Source: Pseudomonas violetae
Lineage (GTDB): Bacteria; Pseudomonadota; Gammaproteobacteria; Pseudomonadales; Pseudomonadaceae
Assembly: GCF_023072615.1 (NCBI RefSeq)
Contig: NZ_JAKNRW010000018.1
Coordinates: forward strand, 41,332-105,331
Length of the DNA stretch: 64,000 nt
Direction: 5' to 3'
The notes beneath the pieces were generated by a model, which saw only the letters and a program-made list of their open reading frames with translations, made no database searches and was not told the DNA's origin. Shown here piece by piece: positions 44,391 through 54,381 of this stretch (position 1 is the first letter of the stretch; each line of letters starts with the position of its first letter). The position numbers and the translations under genes were made by a program.

Positions 44391-44768
44391 GGGAACCTTC
44401 CACATGTAGGGGCAGAAAAAAGGGGCTACATTATGCCGCCGAGTGCCTCTCGTAGCAATGCGCGCTTGTCGTACGATCCGTAACAAAAATCCGTCCAAAA
44501 AAAATAAGCCGCGCTGCAGCCCAGTAAACACGGGCCTTCCAGCGCCGTCATTTTTTTGGAGACAGGGCTGCCTTGTCCGTAACCATCCGTAACACCGGTC
44601 GCTTTTACCACTACATATTCGGTAATTTTCCCTAAAAAAACCGCCGATTTTGTCTTTACCACTACATTTCGCCCAACCTGCGTAATAGACACAGTCTGCA
44701 ACTGACAGGCGATACCCGGGACCGCTACAATTACCGACTTTGTCGCAACGCTTGGAGCTCAACCTTCC
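44391..44768. promoter_or_regulatory. Divergent gap/mfd promoter region with 13-bp direct repeats
   Basis: This region holds promoters of both genes. TTTACCACTACAT occurs twice, at 44604-44616 and 44655-44667, 51 bases apart centre to centre. Read toward gap, each contains TGTAGT, a half-site like those of HexR, the repressor of central sugar metabolism that controls gap in Pseudomonas. The full HexR palindrome is not present, so the link is tentative. Other repeated words are CCGTAAC (three times between 44475 and 44595). Confidence 0.5.
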
Positions 44769-47700
44769 GTGCCCGTTCTGCGTCTACCGCTTCTCCCTGC
44801 CGCGGCAGGTAAACAGCACTGGGGCAATCTGCCCGGTGCCGCCCTGAGCCTGGCCATTGCCGAGGCTGCCAGCGCTGCCAAGCGCTTTACCCTGCTGCTC
44901 ACCGCCGACAGCCAAAGTGCCGAGCGGCTGGAACAGGAGCTGGGTTTCTTCGCCCCGGATTTGCCCGTACTGCATTTCCCGGACTGGGAAACCTTGCCCT
45001 ACGACCTGTTTTCGCCGCACCAGGACATCATCTCCCAGCGCATCTCGGCCTTGTACAGGCTGCCGGAGCTGAGTCATGGCGTGCTGGTGGTACCGATCAC
45101 CACTGCCCTGCACCGCCTGGCTCCGACCAAATTTTTGCTCGGTAGCAGCCTGGTGCTGGACGTCGGCCAGAAACTTGACGTCGAGCAGATGCGCACCCGG
45201 CTTGAGGCCAGTGGCTATCGCTATGTCGATACCGTTTACGAGCACGGCGAATTCACCGTGCGTGGCTCGCTCATCGACCTGTTCCCGATGGGCAGCAAAC
45301 TGCCGTTCCGTATCGATCTGTTCGATGACGAAATCGAGACCTTGCGCACCTTCGATCCGGAGAACCAGCGCTCCATCGACAAGGTCGACACCGTGCGTCT
45401 GCTGCCTGCGCGGGAATTTCCGCTGCAGAAAGATGCAGTCACCCGCTTCAAGGCACGCTTTCGCGAACGCTTCGACGTCGACTTCCGGCGCTGCCCGATC
45501 TTCCAGGATTTGAGCAGCGGGATTACCCCGGCCGGCATCGAGTACTACCTGCCGCTGTTCTTCGATGAAACCTCGACCCTTTTCGATTACCTGCCCCAAG
45601 ACACCCAGGTGTTCTCCCTGCCAGGCATTGAACAGGCGGCGGAAAACTTCTGGAACGACGTGCGCAATCGTTATGAAGAACGTCGCGTCGATCCGGCACG
45701 GCCTTTATTGCCACCCGCCGAGTTGTTCCTGCCGGTGGAAGACTGCTTTGCCCGCCTGAAAAACTGGCCGCGCGTGGTGGCCAGCCAGCAGGACGTGGAA
45801 ACCGGCGTCGGTCGCGAGCGCTTCCCCGCCCGCGAGCTGCCCAACCTGGCCATCGAAGCCAAGGCCACTCAACCGTTGGCGGCACTGGCCGGTTTCCTCG
45901 ACGAATTTCCCGGCCGCGTGCTGTTTACCGCCGAATCCGCAGGCCGTCGCGAAGTGTTGCTGGAACTGCTCGAACGCCTGAAGCTGCGACCGAAAACCGT
46001 CGACAGCTGGCCGGATTTCGTTGCCGGCAAGGAGCGCCTGGCAATCACCATCGCGCCGCTGGACGAAGGCCTGGTGCTCGATGATCCAGCCCTCGCACTG
46101 GTCGCGGAAAGCCCGCTGTTCGGCCAACGCGTCATGCAGCGCCGACGTCGGGAGAAACGCGCCGACGCGAACAACGACGCGGTCATCAAGAACCTCACCG
46201 AGCTGCGCGAAGGCGCGCCGGTGGTGCACATCGATCACGGGGTCGGTCGTTACCTCGGCCTGGCGACCCTGGAAATCGACGATCAGGCCGCCGAATTCCT
46301 CACCCTGCAATATGCCGAAGGTGCCAAGCTCTACGTGCCCGTGGCCAACCTGCACCTGATCGCCCGTTATACCGGCAGCGACGACGCCCTGGCGCCGCTG
46401 CACCGCCTCGGCTCCGAAACCTGGCAGAAAGCCAAGCGCAAGGCCGCCGAGCAGGTGCGCGATGTGGCCGCCGAATTGCTCGACATCTATGCCCGTCGAG
46501 CGGCACGTGAAGGTTATGCCTTCGAAGATCCGAAAGCCGACTACGCCACCTTCAGCGCCGGCTTCCCGTTCGAGGAAACCCCGGACCAGCAAACCACCAT
46601 CGAAGCCGTGCGCGCCGACATGCTGGCGCCCAAGCCGATGGACCGCCTGGTCTGCGGCGACGTAGGTTTCGGCAAGACCGAAGTGGCGATGCGCGCAGCC
46701 TTCATCGCGGTGCACGGCGGTCGCCAGGTGGCCATCCTGGTGCCGACCACCCTGCTCGCCCAGCAGCACTACAACAGCTTTCGCGACCGCTTCGCCGACT
46801 GGCCGGTGAGCGTGGAAGTGATGAGCCGCTTCAAGTCGCCCAAGGAAGTGAATGCGGCCATCGTCGACCTCGCCGAAGGCAAGATCGACATCGTCATCGG
46901 CACCCACAAGCTGCTGTCGGACGACGTCAAGATCAAGAACCTGGGGCTGGTGATCATCGACGAAGAACACCGCTTTGGTGTGCGCCAGAAGGAACAGCTC
47001 AAGGCGCTGCGCAGCGAAGTCGATATCCTCACCCTGACTGCCACACCGATTCCGCGCACGCTGAACATGGCGGTGTCGGGCATGCGCGACCTGTCGATCA
47101 TCGCCACGCCGCCGGCCCGTCGCCTGTCGGTGCGGACTTTCGTCATGGAGCAGAACAAGAGCACGGTCAAAGAGGCCCTGCTGCGTGAGTTACTGCGTGG
47201 CGGCCAGGTCTACTACCTGCACAACGACGTCAAGACCATCGATAAATGTGCGGCCGATCTCGCCGAACTGGTGCCGGAAGCCCGCATCGGCATCGGCCAC
47301 GGGCAGATGCGCGAGCGCGAACTCGAACAGGTCATGAGCGACTTCTACCACAAGCGCTTCAACGTGCTGATTGCCTCGACCATCATCGAGACCGGCATCG
47401 ACGTGCCGAGCGCCAACACCATCATCATCGAGCGTGCCGACAAGTTCGGCCTGGCGCAGTTGCACCAATTGCGCGGTCGGGTCGGACGCAGTCACCACCA
47501 GGCCTACGCCTACCTACTCACGCCACCGCGCCAGCAGATTACCGCAGACGCGGAAAAGCGCCTGGAAGCGATCGCCAATACCCAGGACCTCGGCGCGGGC
47601 TTTGTGCTCGCCACCAACGACCTGGAAATCCGTGGGGCTGGCGAGCTGCTAGGCGACGGTCAGAGCGGACAGATCCAGGCCGTGGGCTTCACCCTGTACA

Positions 47701-48218
47701 TGGAGATGCTCGAACGCGCGGTGAAATCGATCCGCAAGGGCGAACAACCGAACCTCGACCAACCCCTGGGGGGCGGCCCTGAAGTCAATCTGCGAGTGCC
47801 GGCGCTGATCCCTGAAGATTACCTGCCGGACGTGCACGCCCGGCTGATCCTCTACAAGCGTATTGCCTCGGCCACCGACGAAGACGGCCTCAAGGACCTG
47901 CAGGTGGAGATGATCGACCGCTTCGGCCTGCTGCCGGAACCGACCAAGAACCTGATGCGCATCACTGCGCTGAAACTGCAGGCAGACCTGCTCGGCATCA
48001 AGAAAGTCGACGGCGGGCCGCAAGGGGGTCGTATCGAGTTCGCCGCGCAGACGCCGGTCGACCCTTTGACGCTGATCAAATTGATCCAGAGCCAGCCCAA
48101 GCGCTACAAATTCGAAGGTGCCACGATGTTCAAATTCATGGTTCCGATGGAGCACGCGCAAGAGCGCTTTAATACTGTAGAGGCGCTGCTTGAGCTCCTC
48201 ATCCCGAAAACTGCTTGA
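44769..48218 (+). CDS. mfd: Transcription-repair coupling factor
   Basis: Removes RNA polymerase stalled at DNA damage and recruits UvrA. The 1149-residue protein has the UvrB-like N-terminus (FPDWETLPYDLFSPH), the RNA-polymerase-interacting domain (about 480-550, starting DYVHIDHG-like VVHIDHGVGRYLGL), the translocase with Walker A GDVGFGKTEVAMRA, DEEHRFGV (motif II), QLRGRVGRSHHQAYAYL (motif VI), and the C-terminal TRCF domain. The start is GTG with GGAGC upstream. Confidence 0.98.
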   Translation: MPVLRLPLLPAAAGKQHWGNLPGAALSLAIAEAASAAKRFTLLLTADSQSAERLEQELGFFAPDLPVLHFPDWETLPYDLFSPHQDIISQRISALYRLPELSHGVLVVPITTALHRLAPTKFLLGSSLVLDVGQKLDVEQMRTRLEASGYRYVDTVYEHGEFTVRGSLIDLFPMGSKLPFRIDLFDDEIETLRTFDPENQRSIDKVDTVRLLPAREFPLQKDAVTRFKARFRERFDVDFRRCPIFQDLSSGITPAGIEYYLPLFFDETSTLFDYLPQDTQVFSLPGIEQAAENFWNDVRNRYEERRVDPARPLLPPAELFLPVEDCFARLKNWPRVVASQQDVETGVGRERFPARELPNLAIEAKATQPLAALAGFLDEFPGRVLFTAESAGRREVLLELLERLKLRPKTVDSWPDFVAGKERLAITIAPLDEGLVLDDPALALVAESPLFGQRVMQRRRREKRADANNDAVIKNLTELREGAPVVHIDHGVGRYLGLATLEIDDQAAEFLTLQYAEGAKLYVPVANLHLIARYTGSDDALAPLHRLGSETWQKAKRKAAEQVRDVAAELLDIYARRAAREGYAFEDPKADYATFSAGFPFEETPDQQTTIEAVRADMLAPKPMDRLVCGDVGFGKTEVAMRAAFIAVHGGRQVAILVPTTLLAQQHYNSFRDRFADWPVSVEVMSRFKSPKEVNAAIVDLAEGKIDIVIGTHKLLSDDVKIKNLGLVIIDEEHRFGVRQKEQLKALRSEVDILTLTATPIPRTLNMAVSGMRDLSIIATPPARRLSVRTFVMEQNKSTVKEALLRELLRGGQVYYLHNDVKTIDKCAADLAELVPEARIGIGHGQMRERELEQVMSDFYHKRFNVLIASTIIETGIDVPSANTIIIERADKFGLAQLHQLRGRVGRSHHQAYAYLLTPPRQQITADAEKRLEAIANTQDLGAGFVLATNDLEIRGAGELLGDGQSGQIQAVGFTLYMEMLERAVKSIRKGEQPNLDQPLGGGPEVNLRVPALIPEDYLPDVHARLILYKRIASATDEDGLKDLQVEMIDRFGLLPEPTKNLMRITALKLQADLLGIKKVDGGPQGGRIEFAAQTPVDPLTLIKLIQSQPKRYKFEGATMFKFMVPMEHAQERFNTVEALLELLIPKTA

Positions 48219-48228
48219 AGGACGCCGC

Positions 48229-48795
48229 ATGCGCCTGTTTTGCTTACTGACCTTGCTGATGAGCCTGGTCGCCCCCTCGGTGTTTGCCGACGACACGTAT
48301 CAAGTTGAAATGATCCTGGTACGACAAAACGCCGAGCCTGCCATCGTCAGCCGTGCCGCACCGGAAGACTGGGCAGCCGGCGCGCAACGCGTGAGCCCCA
48401 AAAGCCTGCGCACACCAAGCCTGACTCGCGAGGTGGAAAAACTCACGGCCAGCAATGAATACACAGTGCTGCTGCACAAGGCCTGGCAACAGACCCTGGG
48501 CGAAGAAGCGAGCAAGGTCGCGGTCAGCGACGGCGCGGATCAGTTCGGCCAGTTTCCGATAGAGGGCACCTTGAGCCTGAAACTGGGGCGCTTCACCGAC
48601 GTCGACGCCGATTTCTGGGTCAACCAGATCGACGCCAATGGTCTGGTCACCTCCAGCGAGCGCCTGAAGCAGGAAAGCCACACCAAGAACGGCCAGTTGA
48701 ACTTCCTCGACAACGGCCACCTCGGCCTGCTGATCAAGATCACGTCGTTGACCGCCCCCGCGCCGCGGCCAGTCCCCGATGAAATTCCGGACTGA
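48229..48795 (+). CDS. CsiV-like periplasmic protein
   Basis: A 188-residue precursor with a signal peptide ending VFADD (about 1-21). The mature part begins YQVEMILVRQNAEP, and a central FPIEGTLSLKLGRFTDVDAD is typical of the CsiV family (peptidoglycan-binding cofactor for growth on muropeptide or D-amino acid signals in Vibrio; inference for Pseudomonas). ATG 48229 has GAAGGA seven bases upstream, 11 bases after mfd, so it is probably co-transcribed with mfd. Confidence 0.75.
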   Translation: MRLFCLLTLLMSLVAPSVFADDTYQVEMILVRQNAEPAIVSRAAPEDWAAGAQRVSPKSLRTPSLTREVEKLTASNEYTVLLHKAWQQTLGEEASKVAVSDGADQFGQFPIEGTLSLKLGRFTDVDADFWVNQIDANGLVTSSERLKQESHTKNGQLNFLDNGHLGLLIKITSLTAPAPRPVPDEIPD

Positions 48796-48806
48796 TTGAA
48801 GTCCTT

Positions 48807-51500
48807 ATGTCCACGACCCTGAGCAAACCCCTGGCACCGTCCTGGGTCAGCCGTTTCAAAGAACAGAGCTTGGAGCGTGGTCGCCGCTACGCCCTGGAGA
48901 ACCGCGTCAGGATCGTCGAAGTGGGCGACGCCACGATCGTTGCCGCGTGCGAAGGCTCTGGCGGCAACGTCTACCGTCAGACCATTCGCCTGCGTGAATC
49001 GGCCAAGTCTACGCTGCTGATGGTCGATGCCACCTGCAGTTGCCCGGTGCGCAACAACTGCAAGCATTGCGCTGCGGTACTCCTGCAGGTGCAGGAAACC
49101 CTCGACTATCCAGCGGCCGCCAAAGACGCCGAACTCCTGGAAAAACTCTCGGCCGTGCTGGAAAACCGCAATCCCAAAACCGTGCCTCAGGTTCTGGTGG
49201 ACAATGTCCAGCCGGTGCCGCGCCTGTGGCTGGCGAGTATCGAATTCAGTGCGTTCGAGCCGCGTAACGGCAAGATGCAGCGTTACATCCAGCATCGCGC
49301 CGCGCTCTCGTTCAGCTATCTGGACGAATACGCCTCCGGCCAGAAAAACGCCGACATTCTCATCCGCCAGGAGACCCAGACCCTGCGGATAAAGCGTCAT
49401 CCAGAGGTGGAACAGTCCTACAGGGAACAACTGCGGATCCTCGGCTTCAAGATCGCCACGCGCCAAAGCAAGGCCCTGCCGGAAAGCGCCGGCGAACTGT
49501 TCGAAATGGTCAACGACAGCGCCTGGCTGACCTTTACCCTCAATGAACTGCCGAAGCTGCGCACCCAGGGCTGGGAGCTGCAGATCGATGAAGATTTCGG
49601 CTTCGACCTGACAGCCGTGGACGATTGGTACGCCATCGTCGAACAGGCGCCGGAACGGGACTGGTTCGATCTGGAGCTGGGCATCATCGTCAACGGCGAG
49701 CGCCTGAGCCTGCTGCCGATCCTGTTGAACCTGATGCGCTCGCACACCGAAATCCTCAACCCAGAGCGCCTGGCACGGCGTCGGGATGACGAGCTGATCC
49801 TGGTCAACATTCCCAATCGGCCCAACTCCGAGCACGGCCCGTTGCAAGTCGCCCTGCCCCTGGGTCGGTTGAAACCGGTGCTGGCGACCCTCGGCGAGTT
49901 CTACCTGCAGGAACCCGGCGAAACCACGCTGCGCCTGAGCAAGGCCGACGCCACGCGCCTCAACCCGCTGGAAGGCATGCCGCTACTTTGGGAAGGCGGC
50001 GAGCAGATCCGCACGTTCGCCCAGCGCCTGCGTGACATCAAGGACTTTACTGCGGTCGCGCCTGATGGCCTCAACGCCACCCTGCGCCCCTATCAGCTGG
50101 AAGGTTTGAGCTGGATGCAGTCGCTGCGCCAGCTGGAAGTCGGCGGCATACTCGCCGACGACATGGGTCTGGGGAAAACCCTGCAGACCCTGGCGCACGT
50201 TCTCAGCGAGAAAAACGCCGGGCGCCTCGATCGCCCGTGCATGGTGGTGATGCCCACCAGCCTGATCCCCAACTGGCTCGACGAAGCGGCGCACTTCACT
50301 CCGCAGCTCAAGGTCTTGGCGCTGTACGGTGCCAGTCGCAAAAAACATTTCGACCACTTGGCCGAGTACGACCTGATCCTGACCACCTATGCACTGCTGC
50401 CCAAGGACGTCGAGCGCCTGGCTTTGCAGCCTTTGCATGTGCTGGTGCTGGATGAAGCGCAGTACATCAAGAACCCCAACAGCAAAGCCGCACAGGCAGC
50501 ACGCGAATTGAACGCGCGCCAGCGCCTGTGCCTGAGTGGCACGCCATTGGAGAATCACCTCGGAGAGTTGTGGTCGCTGTTTCACTTCCTGCTGCCAGGC
50601 TGGCTGGGCGACGTGAAGAGCTTCAATCGCGATTACCGCGTGCCCATTGAAAAGCGCGCCAGCGAAGTCCGGCTGCAGCACCTGAACGGGCGGATCAAAC
50701 CATTCCTGCTACGTCGAACCAAGGAACAGGTGGCGACGGAACTACCACCGAAAACCGAGATCATTCATTGGGTCGAACTCAACGAAGCCCAGCGCGACGT
50801 GTACGAAACCATGCGCCTGGCCATGGACAAGAAAGTGCGCGACGAGATCACCCGAAAAGGCGTGGCTCGCAGCCAGATCATCATTCTCGAAGCGTTGTTG
50901 AAGCTACGCCAGGTCTGTTGCGACTTGCGCCTGGTCAGCGAAGCAGCCCCGCCCACTCGCGGCAGCACTTCGGGCAAACTCGACAGCTTGATGGAAATGC
51001 TCGATGAGCTGTTTGAGGAAGGCCGGCGGATTCTGTTGTTCTCACAATTCACTTCGATGCTGGCGTTGATCGAGGTTGAGCTGAAGAAACGCGGCGTGGA
51101 ATATGCGTTGCTGACGGGACAGACCCGCGATCGCCGTGCGCCAGTGAAAGACTTCCAGAGCGGCAAGCGGCAGATCTTTCTGATCAGCTTGAAGGCCGGT
51201 GGCGTCGGCCTGAACCTGACCGAAGCGGACACGGTGATTCACTATGACCCATGGTGGAACCCGGCGACGGAAAACCAGGCGACCGACCGCGCCTATCGCA
51301 TCGGCCAGGAGAAACCGGTGTTCGTCTACAAGATGATTGCCCGGGGCACGGTGGAAGAGAAAATCCAGCACCTGCAAAAGGAAAAATCCGACCTGGCGGC
51401 GGGCGTGCTGGATGGGCGCAGTGCCGGGGACTGGAAGTTGCAGAGTGATGATATCGAAGCGTTGTTTGCGCCGTTGCCGGATAAGCTTGAGAAGCGCTGA
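48807..51500 (+). CDS. SWIM zinc-finger SNF2-family helicase
   Basis: The 897-residue protein starts with a SWIM zinc finger (CSCPVRNNCKHCAAVLL, about residues 75-91: CxC...CxH), then a bacterial SNF2-associated domain, then the two-lobe SNF2 ATPase: Walker A ADDMGLGKTLQTLAHVL (about 450), LDEAQYIKNP, SGTPLENHLGELWS and, in lobe 2, QATDRAYRIGQEKPVFVY. Bacterial relatives (HepA-like in a broad sense) are thought to remodel nucleoprotein or RNA polymerase complexes; the specific role is unknown. It begins 11 bases after the CsiV-like gene. Confidence 0.93.
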   Translation: MSTTLSKPLAPSWVSRFKEQSLERGRRYALENRVRIVEVGDATIVAACEGSGGNVYRQTIRLRESAKSTLLMVDATCSCPVRNNCKHCAAVLLQVQETLDYPAAAKDAELLEKLSAVLENRNPKTVPQVLVDNVQPVPRLWLASIEFSAFEPRNGKMQRYIQHRAALSFSYLDEYASGQKNADILIRQETQTLRIKRHPEVEQSYREQLRILGFKIATRQSKALPESAGELFEMVNDSAWLTFTLNELPKLRTQGWELQIDEDFGFDLTAVDDWYAIVEQAPERDWFDLELGIIVNGERLSLLPILLNLMRSHTEILNPERLARRRDDELILVNIPNRPNSEHGPLQVALPLGRLKPVLATLGEFYLQEPGETTLRLSKADATRLNPLEGMPLLWEGGEQIRTFAQRLRDIKDFTAVAPDGLNATLRPYQLEGLSWMQSLRQLEVGGILADDMGLGKTLQTLAHVLSEKNAGRLDRPCMVVMPTSLIPNWLDEAAHFTPQLKVLALYGASRKKHFDHLAEYDLILTTYALLPKDVERLALQPLHVLVLDEAQYIKNPNSKAAQAARELNARQRLCLSGTPLENHLGELWSLFHFLLPGWLGDVKSFNRDYRVPIEKRASEVRLQHLNGRIKPFLLRRTKEQVATELPPKTEIIHWVELNEAQRDVYETMRLAMDKKVRDEITRKGVARSQIIILEALLKLRQVCCDLRLVSEAAPPTRGSTSGKLDSLMEMLDELFEEGRRILLFSQFTSMLALIEVELKKRGVEYALLTGQTRDRRAPVKDFQSGKRQIFLISLKAGGVGLNLTEADTVIHYDPWWNPATENQATDRAYRIGQEKPVFVYKMIARGTVEEKIQHLQKEKSDLAAGVLDGRSAGDWKLQSDDIEALFAPLPDKLEKR

Positions 51501-51524
51501 GCACAGCGGCGCCTGTCAGGCCGT

Positions 51525-51546
51525 CATCGCGGGCTTGCCCGCGATG
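51525..51546. repeat. REP-type palindrome between convergent genes
   Basis: CATCGCGGGC and GCCCGCGATG pair perfectly around TT. It lies 24 bases beyond the helicase stop and before the end of the convergent mtnP gene; it may act as a terminator on both sides. Confidence 0.8.
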
Positions 51547-51570
51547 GGCTCACCTCGGTCCCAAAACTGA

Positions 51571-52308
51571 TTAGCCCTTAAGCACCCGCGCCAAAGTCGA
51601 CTTCACCTTACCCATCCCATCATGCAGCGCCTGCTCGATCTCGGCCATGGTGATCACCGCCGTCGATTTGCCCGCCGCCGGGTTCACCACCAGCGCCAGG
51701 CAGGCGTAATCCAGCTCCAGCTCTCGCGCCAGCGCCGCTTCAGGCATGCCGGTCATGCCGACGATATCGCAGCCATCACGCTCCAGCCGGGTGATTTCAG
51801 CCACGGTTTCCAGGCGCGGCCCCTGGGTGCAGGCGTACACGCCCTGGCTGCTGTACTCGACACCTTCCGCCGCCAGCGCTGCGATCAGCTGCTGGCGCAA
51901 CGGCTCGCTGTAGGGATAGCTGAAGTCGATGTGGGTCACCTGCTCCAGGTCATCAGCGAAGAATGTGTGCTGGCGCCCGCTGGTGTAGTCGATCAGTTGG
52001 TGCGGCACGCAGAAATGCCCGGTACCCATCGCGCTGTGGATCCCGCCTACGGCGTTGACCGCAAGAATCGCTTCGGCTCCGGCCTGCTGCAGGGCCCAGA
52101 GGTTGGCGCGGTAATTCACCTGATGCGGCGGGAAACGGTGAGGATGGCCGTGACGGGCGAGGAACAACACTTCCTTGCCGGCGTATTCACCGATTTTCAC
52201 CTCGGCCGAAGGCGCGCCGTAAGGCGTGTCCACGGCGAGGGACTGACGAATATTCAGGCCTTCAAGCTGGGTCAGGCCGGTGCCACCGATGATCGCGTAA
52301 ACCGTCAT
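51571..52308 (-). CDS. mtnP: S-methyl-5'-thioinosine phosphorylase
   Basis: A nucleoside phosphorylase of the MTAP family; in Pseudomonas this enzyme acts on methylthioinosine, made by deamination of methylthioadenosine, in sulfur salvage. The 245-residue protein has IIGGTGLTQLEGL (phosphate loop), ARHGHPHRFPPHQVNYRANL, TPYGAPSA, and the ribose-binding GMTGMPEAALARELELDYA. MtnP and NagZ are adjacent by 12 bases, as in other Pseudomonas. Substrate preference (inosine vs adenosine form) is by analogy. Confidence 0.9.
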   Translation of the reverse strand: MTVYAIIGGTGLTQLEGLNIRQSLAVDTPYGAPSAEVKIGEYAGKEVLFLARHGHPHRFPPHQVNYRANLWALQQAGAEAILAVNAVGGIHSAMGTGHFCVPHQLIDYTSGRQHTFFADDLEQVTHIDFSYPYSEPLRQQLIAALAAEGVEYSSQGVYACTQGPRLETVAEITRLERDGCDIVGMTGMPEAALARELELDYACLALVVNPAAGKSTAVITMAEIEQALHDGMGKVKSTLARVLKG

Positions 52309-52320
52309 AACGCTGAATCC

Positions 52321-53331
52321 TTATTCAATCAGTTGAGCTTCTTTGAGCGCGCCGATGGCGGCCATCCAGCGAGGCTGCTGACGGTATTCGGTACCGACAA
52401 AGGCTTGCCCACGCATCCGCGCAATACGCTGCGAAGGCGTGACTTTCAGGCGCTGCGCAGCCGACAGGGCTAGCTCTGCCGCTGCGCGGTCGTTGCACAC
52501 CAGGCCCATGTCACAACCGGCCGTCAGCGCCGCTTCGATCCGGCTGGCAGCATCGCCGACCACGTGGGCGCCAGCCATGGACAGGTCATCACTGAAGATC
52601 ACTCCATCAAATTGCAGCTCGCCGCGCAGGATGTCCTGCAACCAGCGGCGGGAGAAGCCGGCGGGCTGGGAGTCGACTTGCGGGTAAATGACGTGGGCCG
52701 GCATCACAGCCGCCAACTGCTTGCTCAGCCGGGCGAACGGCACCAGGTCGTTGGCGCGGATCTCGTCCAGGCTGCGCTCATCGTTGGGGATGGCAACATG
52801 GGAATCTGCTTCAGCCCAGCCATGCCCGGGGAAATGTTTACCGGTGGCAGCCATACCTGCGCTGTTCATTCCGCGAATGAACGCGCCAGCCAGCAACGCC
52901 GCTCGCTGCGGATCACCTTCGAACGAGCGGGTGCCGACCACGGCGCTGCGCTGATAATCCAGATCCAGTACCGGCGCGAAGCTCAGGTCGAGACCGACAG
53001 CGAGCACTTCAGTGGCCATGATCCAGCCGCATTGCTCGGCCAGGTATTCGGCATTCGGATTGTCCGCAATTGCGCGCATGGCCGGCAGGCGCACGAAACC
53101 CTGGCGCAGGCGTTGCACGCGCCCGCCTTCCTGGTCTACCGCCAGCAACAGGTCGGGGCGGACCGCGCGGATCGCCGCACTCAATTCACGCACCTGGCGC
53201 GGATGTTCGATGTTGCGGGCGAAAATGATCAGCCCGCCCACTTCAGGTTGACGCAGCAAATGGCGATCTTCAGCCGTCAGCCAGGTACCGGCGACGTCCA
53301 CCATCAACGAGCCTTGCAGGCCAGCAGTCAT
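52321..53331 (-). CDS. nagZ: Beta-N-acetylglucosaminidase
   Basis: A cytoplasmic family 3 glycoside hydrolase that removes GlcNAc from 1,6-anhydro-muropeptides in cell-wall recycling, generating the signals that induce AmpC beta-lactamase. The 336-residue protein has DQEGGRVQRLRQ, the signature KHFPGHGWAEADSHV (catalytic His and its loop) and the nucleophile aspartate in IFSDDLSM. AAGGA precedes ATG 53331. Confidence 0.96.
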   Translation of the reverse strand: MTAGLQGSLMVDVAGTWLTAEDRHLLRQPEVGGLIIFARNIEHPRQVRELSAAIRAVRPDLLLAVDQEGGRVQRLRQGFVRLPAMRAIADNPNAEYLAEQCGWIMATEVLAVGLDLSFAPVLDLDYQRSAVVGTRSFEGDPQRAALLAGAFIRGMNSAGMAATGKHFPGHGWAEADSHVAIPNDERSLDEIRANDLVPFARLSKQLAAVMPAHVIYPQVDSQPAGFSRRWLQDILRGELQFDGVIFSDDLSMAGAHVVGDAASRIEAALTAGCDMGLVCNDRAAAELALSAAQRLKVTPSQRIARMRGQAFVGTEYRQQPRWMAAIGALKEAQLIE

Positions 53332-53489
53332 AGAGATTCCTTGATAACGAAAAACCCGGCTCGCGAGAATTCGCCCACCTGGGCCAGGCCCGGCAGGTCG
53401 ACGAGAGCAATAGAGAACGGGTTCAGAACGAGAGTCGGCATGGGCGGCTAGCTTAGCGGATGTCAGCTGCCGCGCCCACCCGTGCGCGG

Positions 53490-54197
53490 TTAAACCTTAG
53501 CGGCAACCTGTGTCGATTTACTGCGCGGACGCAACTGCGCGGTGGCCATGGCGGAGTCAGTGACGCCGGTTTCGGCACGCATGCCAGCAGCCAGGAACGG
53601 CACCATCAGGCGCATGACTTGCTCAATAGACGTATTGACGCCGAAATCGGTTTCGGCAATCGCCCGCAGCGCCTTGATCCCCGACATGCTGAACGCGGCA
53701 GCGCCTAGCATGAAGTGCACACGCCAGAACAGTTCGATCGGCGGGATGCGTGGGGCGGCTTCATTGACCAGCATCATGTAGCGGCGAAACACCTTGCCGT
53801 ACATGTCTTCCAGATAACGACGCAAATGGCCTTGGCTCTGGCTGAAGGCCAACCCCAGCAAACGCATGAAAATCGACAGGTCGTTGCCGCTGCGTGGCTG
53901 CACCACCAAGGCTTGCTCAACCAGAATTTCGAGCAGTTCTTCAAGCGTCGGCTTGTTTTCCGGCTTGGCCTGACGACGCTCCAGCTCTTTATCGAGGCTC
54001 AGGCAGAACGGCCCGAGGAAGCGCGAGAAAACCGCCTGGATCAGGGCTTTTTTCGAGCCAAAGTGGTAATTCACCGCAGCCAGGTTAACCCCGGCCTTGC
54101 TGGTGATCAGGCGCAACGAGGTTTCAGCGAAACCTTTTTCCGCGAACAACTGCTCGGCAGCATCGAGAATGCGTTCAACGGTTTCCGACTGGGCCAT
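53490..54197 (-). CDS. psrA: TetR-family fatty-acid-responsive regulator
   Basis: PsrA senses long-chain fatty acids, represses fadBA-type genes and activates rpoS. The 235-residue protein has the TetR HTH near residues 20-50 (SLRLITSKAGVNLAAVNYHF) and a helical ligand domain. The start at 54197 (MAQSETVERIL) has GGAG six bases upstream. Two adjacent operator palindromes lie 16 to 42 bases upstream of this start (54213-54239), which fits autorepression. Confidence 0.95.
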   Translation of the reverse strand: MAQSETVERILDAAEQLFAEKGFAETSLRLITSKAGVNLAAVNYHFGSKKALIQAVFSRFLGPFCLSLDKELERRQAKPENKPTLEELLEILVEQALVVQPRSGNDLSIFMRLLGLAFSQSQGHLRRYLEDMYGKVFRRYMMLVNEAAPRIPPIELFWRVHFMLGAAAFSMSGIKALRAIAETDFGVNTSIEQVMRLMVPFLAAGMRAETGVTDSAMATAQLRPRSKSTQVAAKV

Positions 54198-54212
54198 GGC
54201 TACTCCGCCTGA

Positions 54213-54239
54213 CAAACACTTGTTTGAAACATACGTTTC
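54213..54239. promoter_or_regulatory. Two overlapping PsrA boxes
   Basis: CAAACACTTGTTTG (54213-54226) and GAAACATACGTTTC (54226-54239) each fit the PsrA consensus (G/C)AAAC-N2-4-GTTT(G/C) and share one base, placing them one full turn apart and on one face of the helix, before the psrA start. Confidence 0.85.
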
Positions 54240-54381
54240 AGACCCTGTTTTGTCAAGCCTGGCAGTTCGTTTCGGGAATGGTCGGTCAGCTATTTAACCA
54301 TACAACTGCAAAGCTTCAATAAGGGGCCGGATCGACCGTCCAGCGGCAGGCAAAAAAACGGGCATTGCCAAGACCGTTCCA

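Noticed and set aside
44426..44701. 91-codon minus-strand frame in the gap/mfd gap
   Set aside because: No ribosome site, and its bases overlap the promoter repeats; composition is not protein-like.
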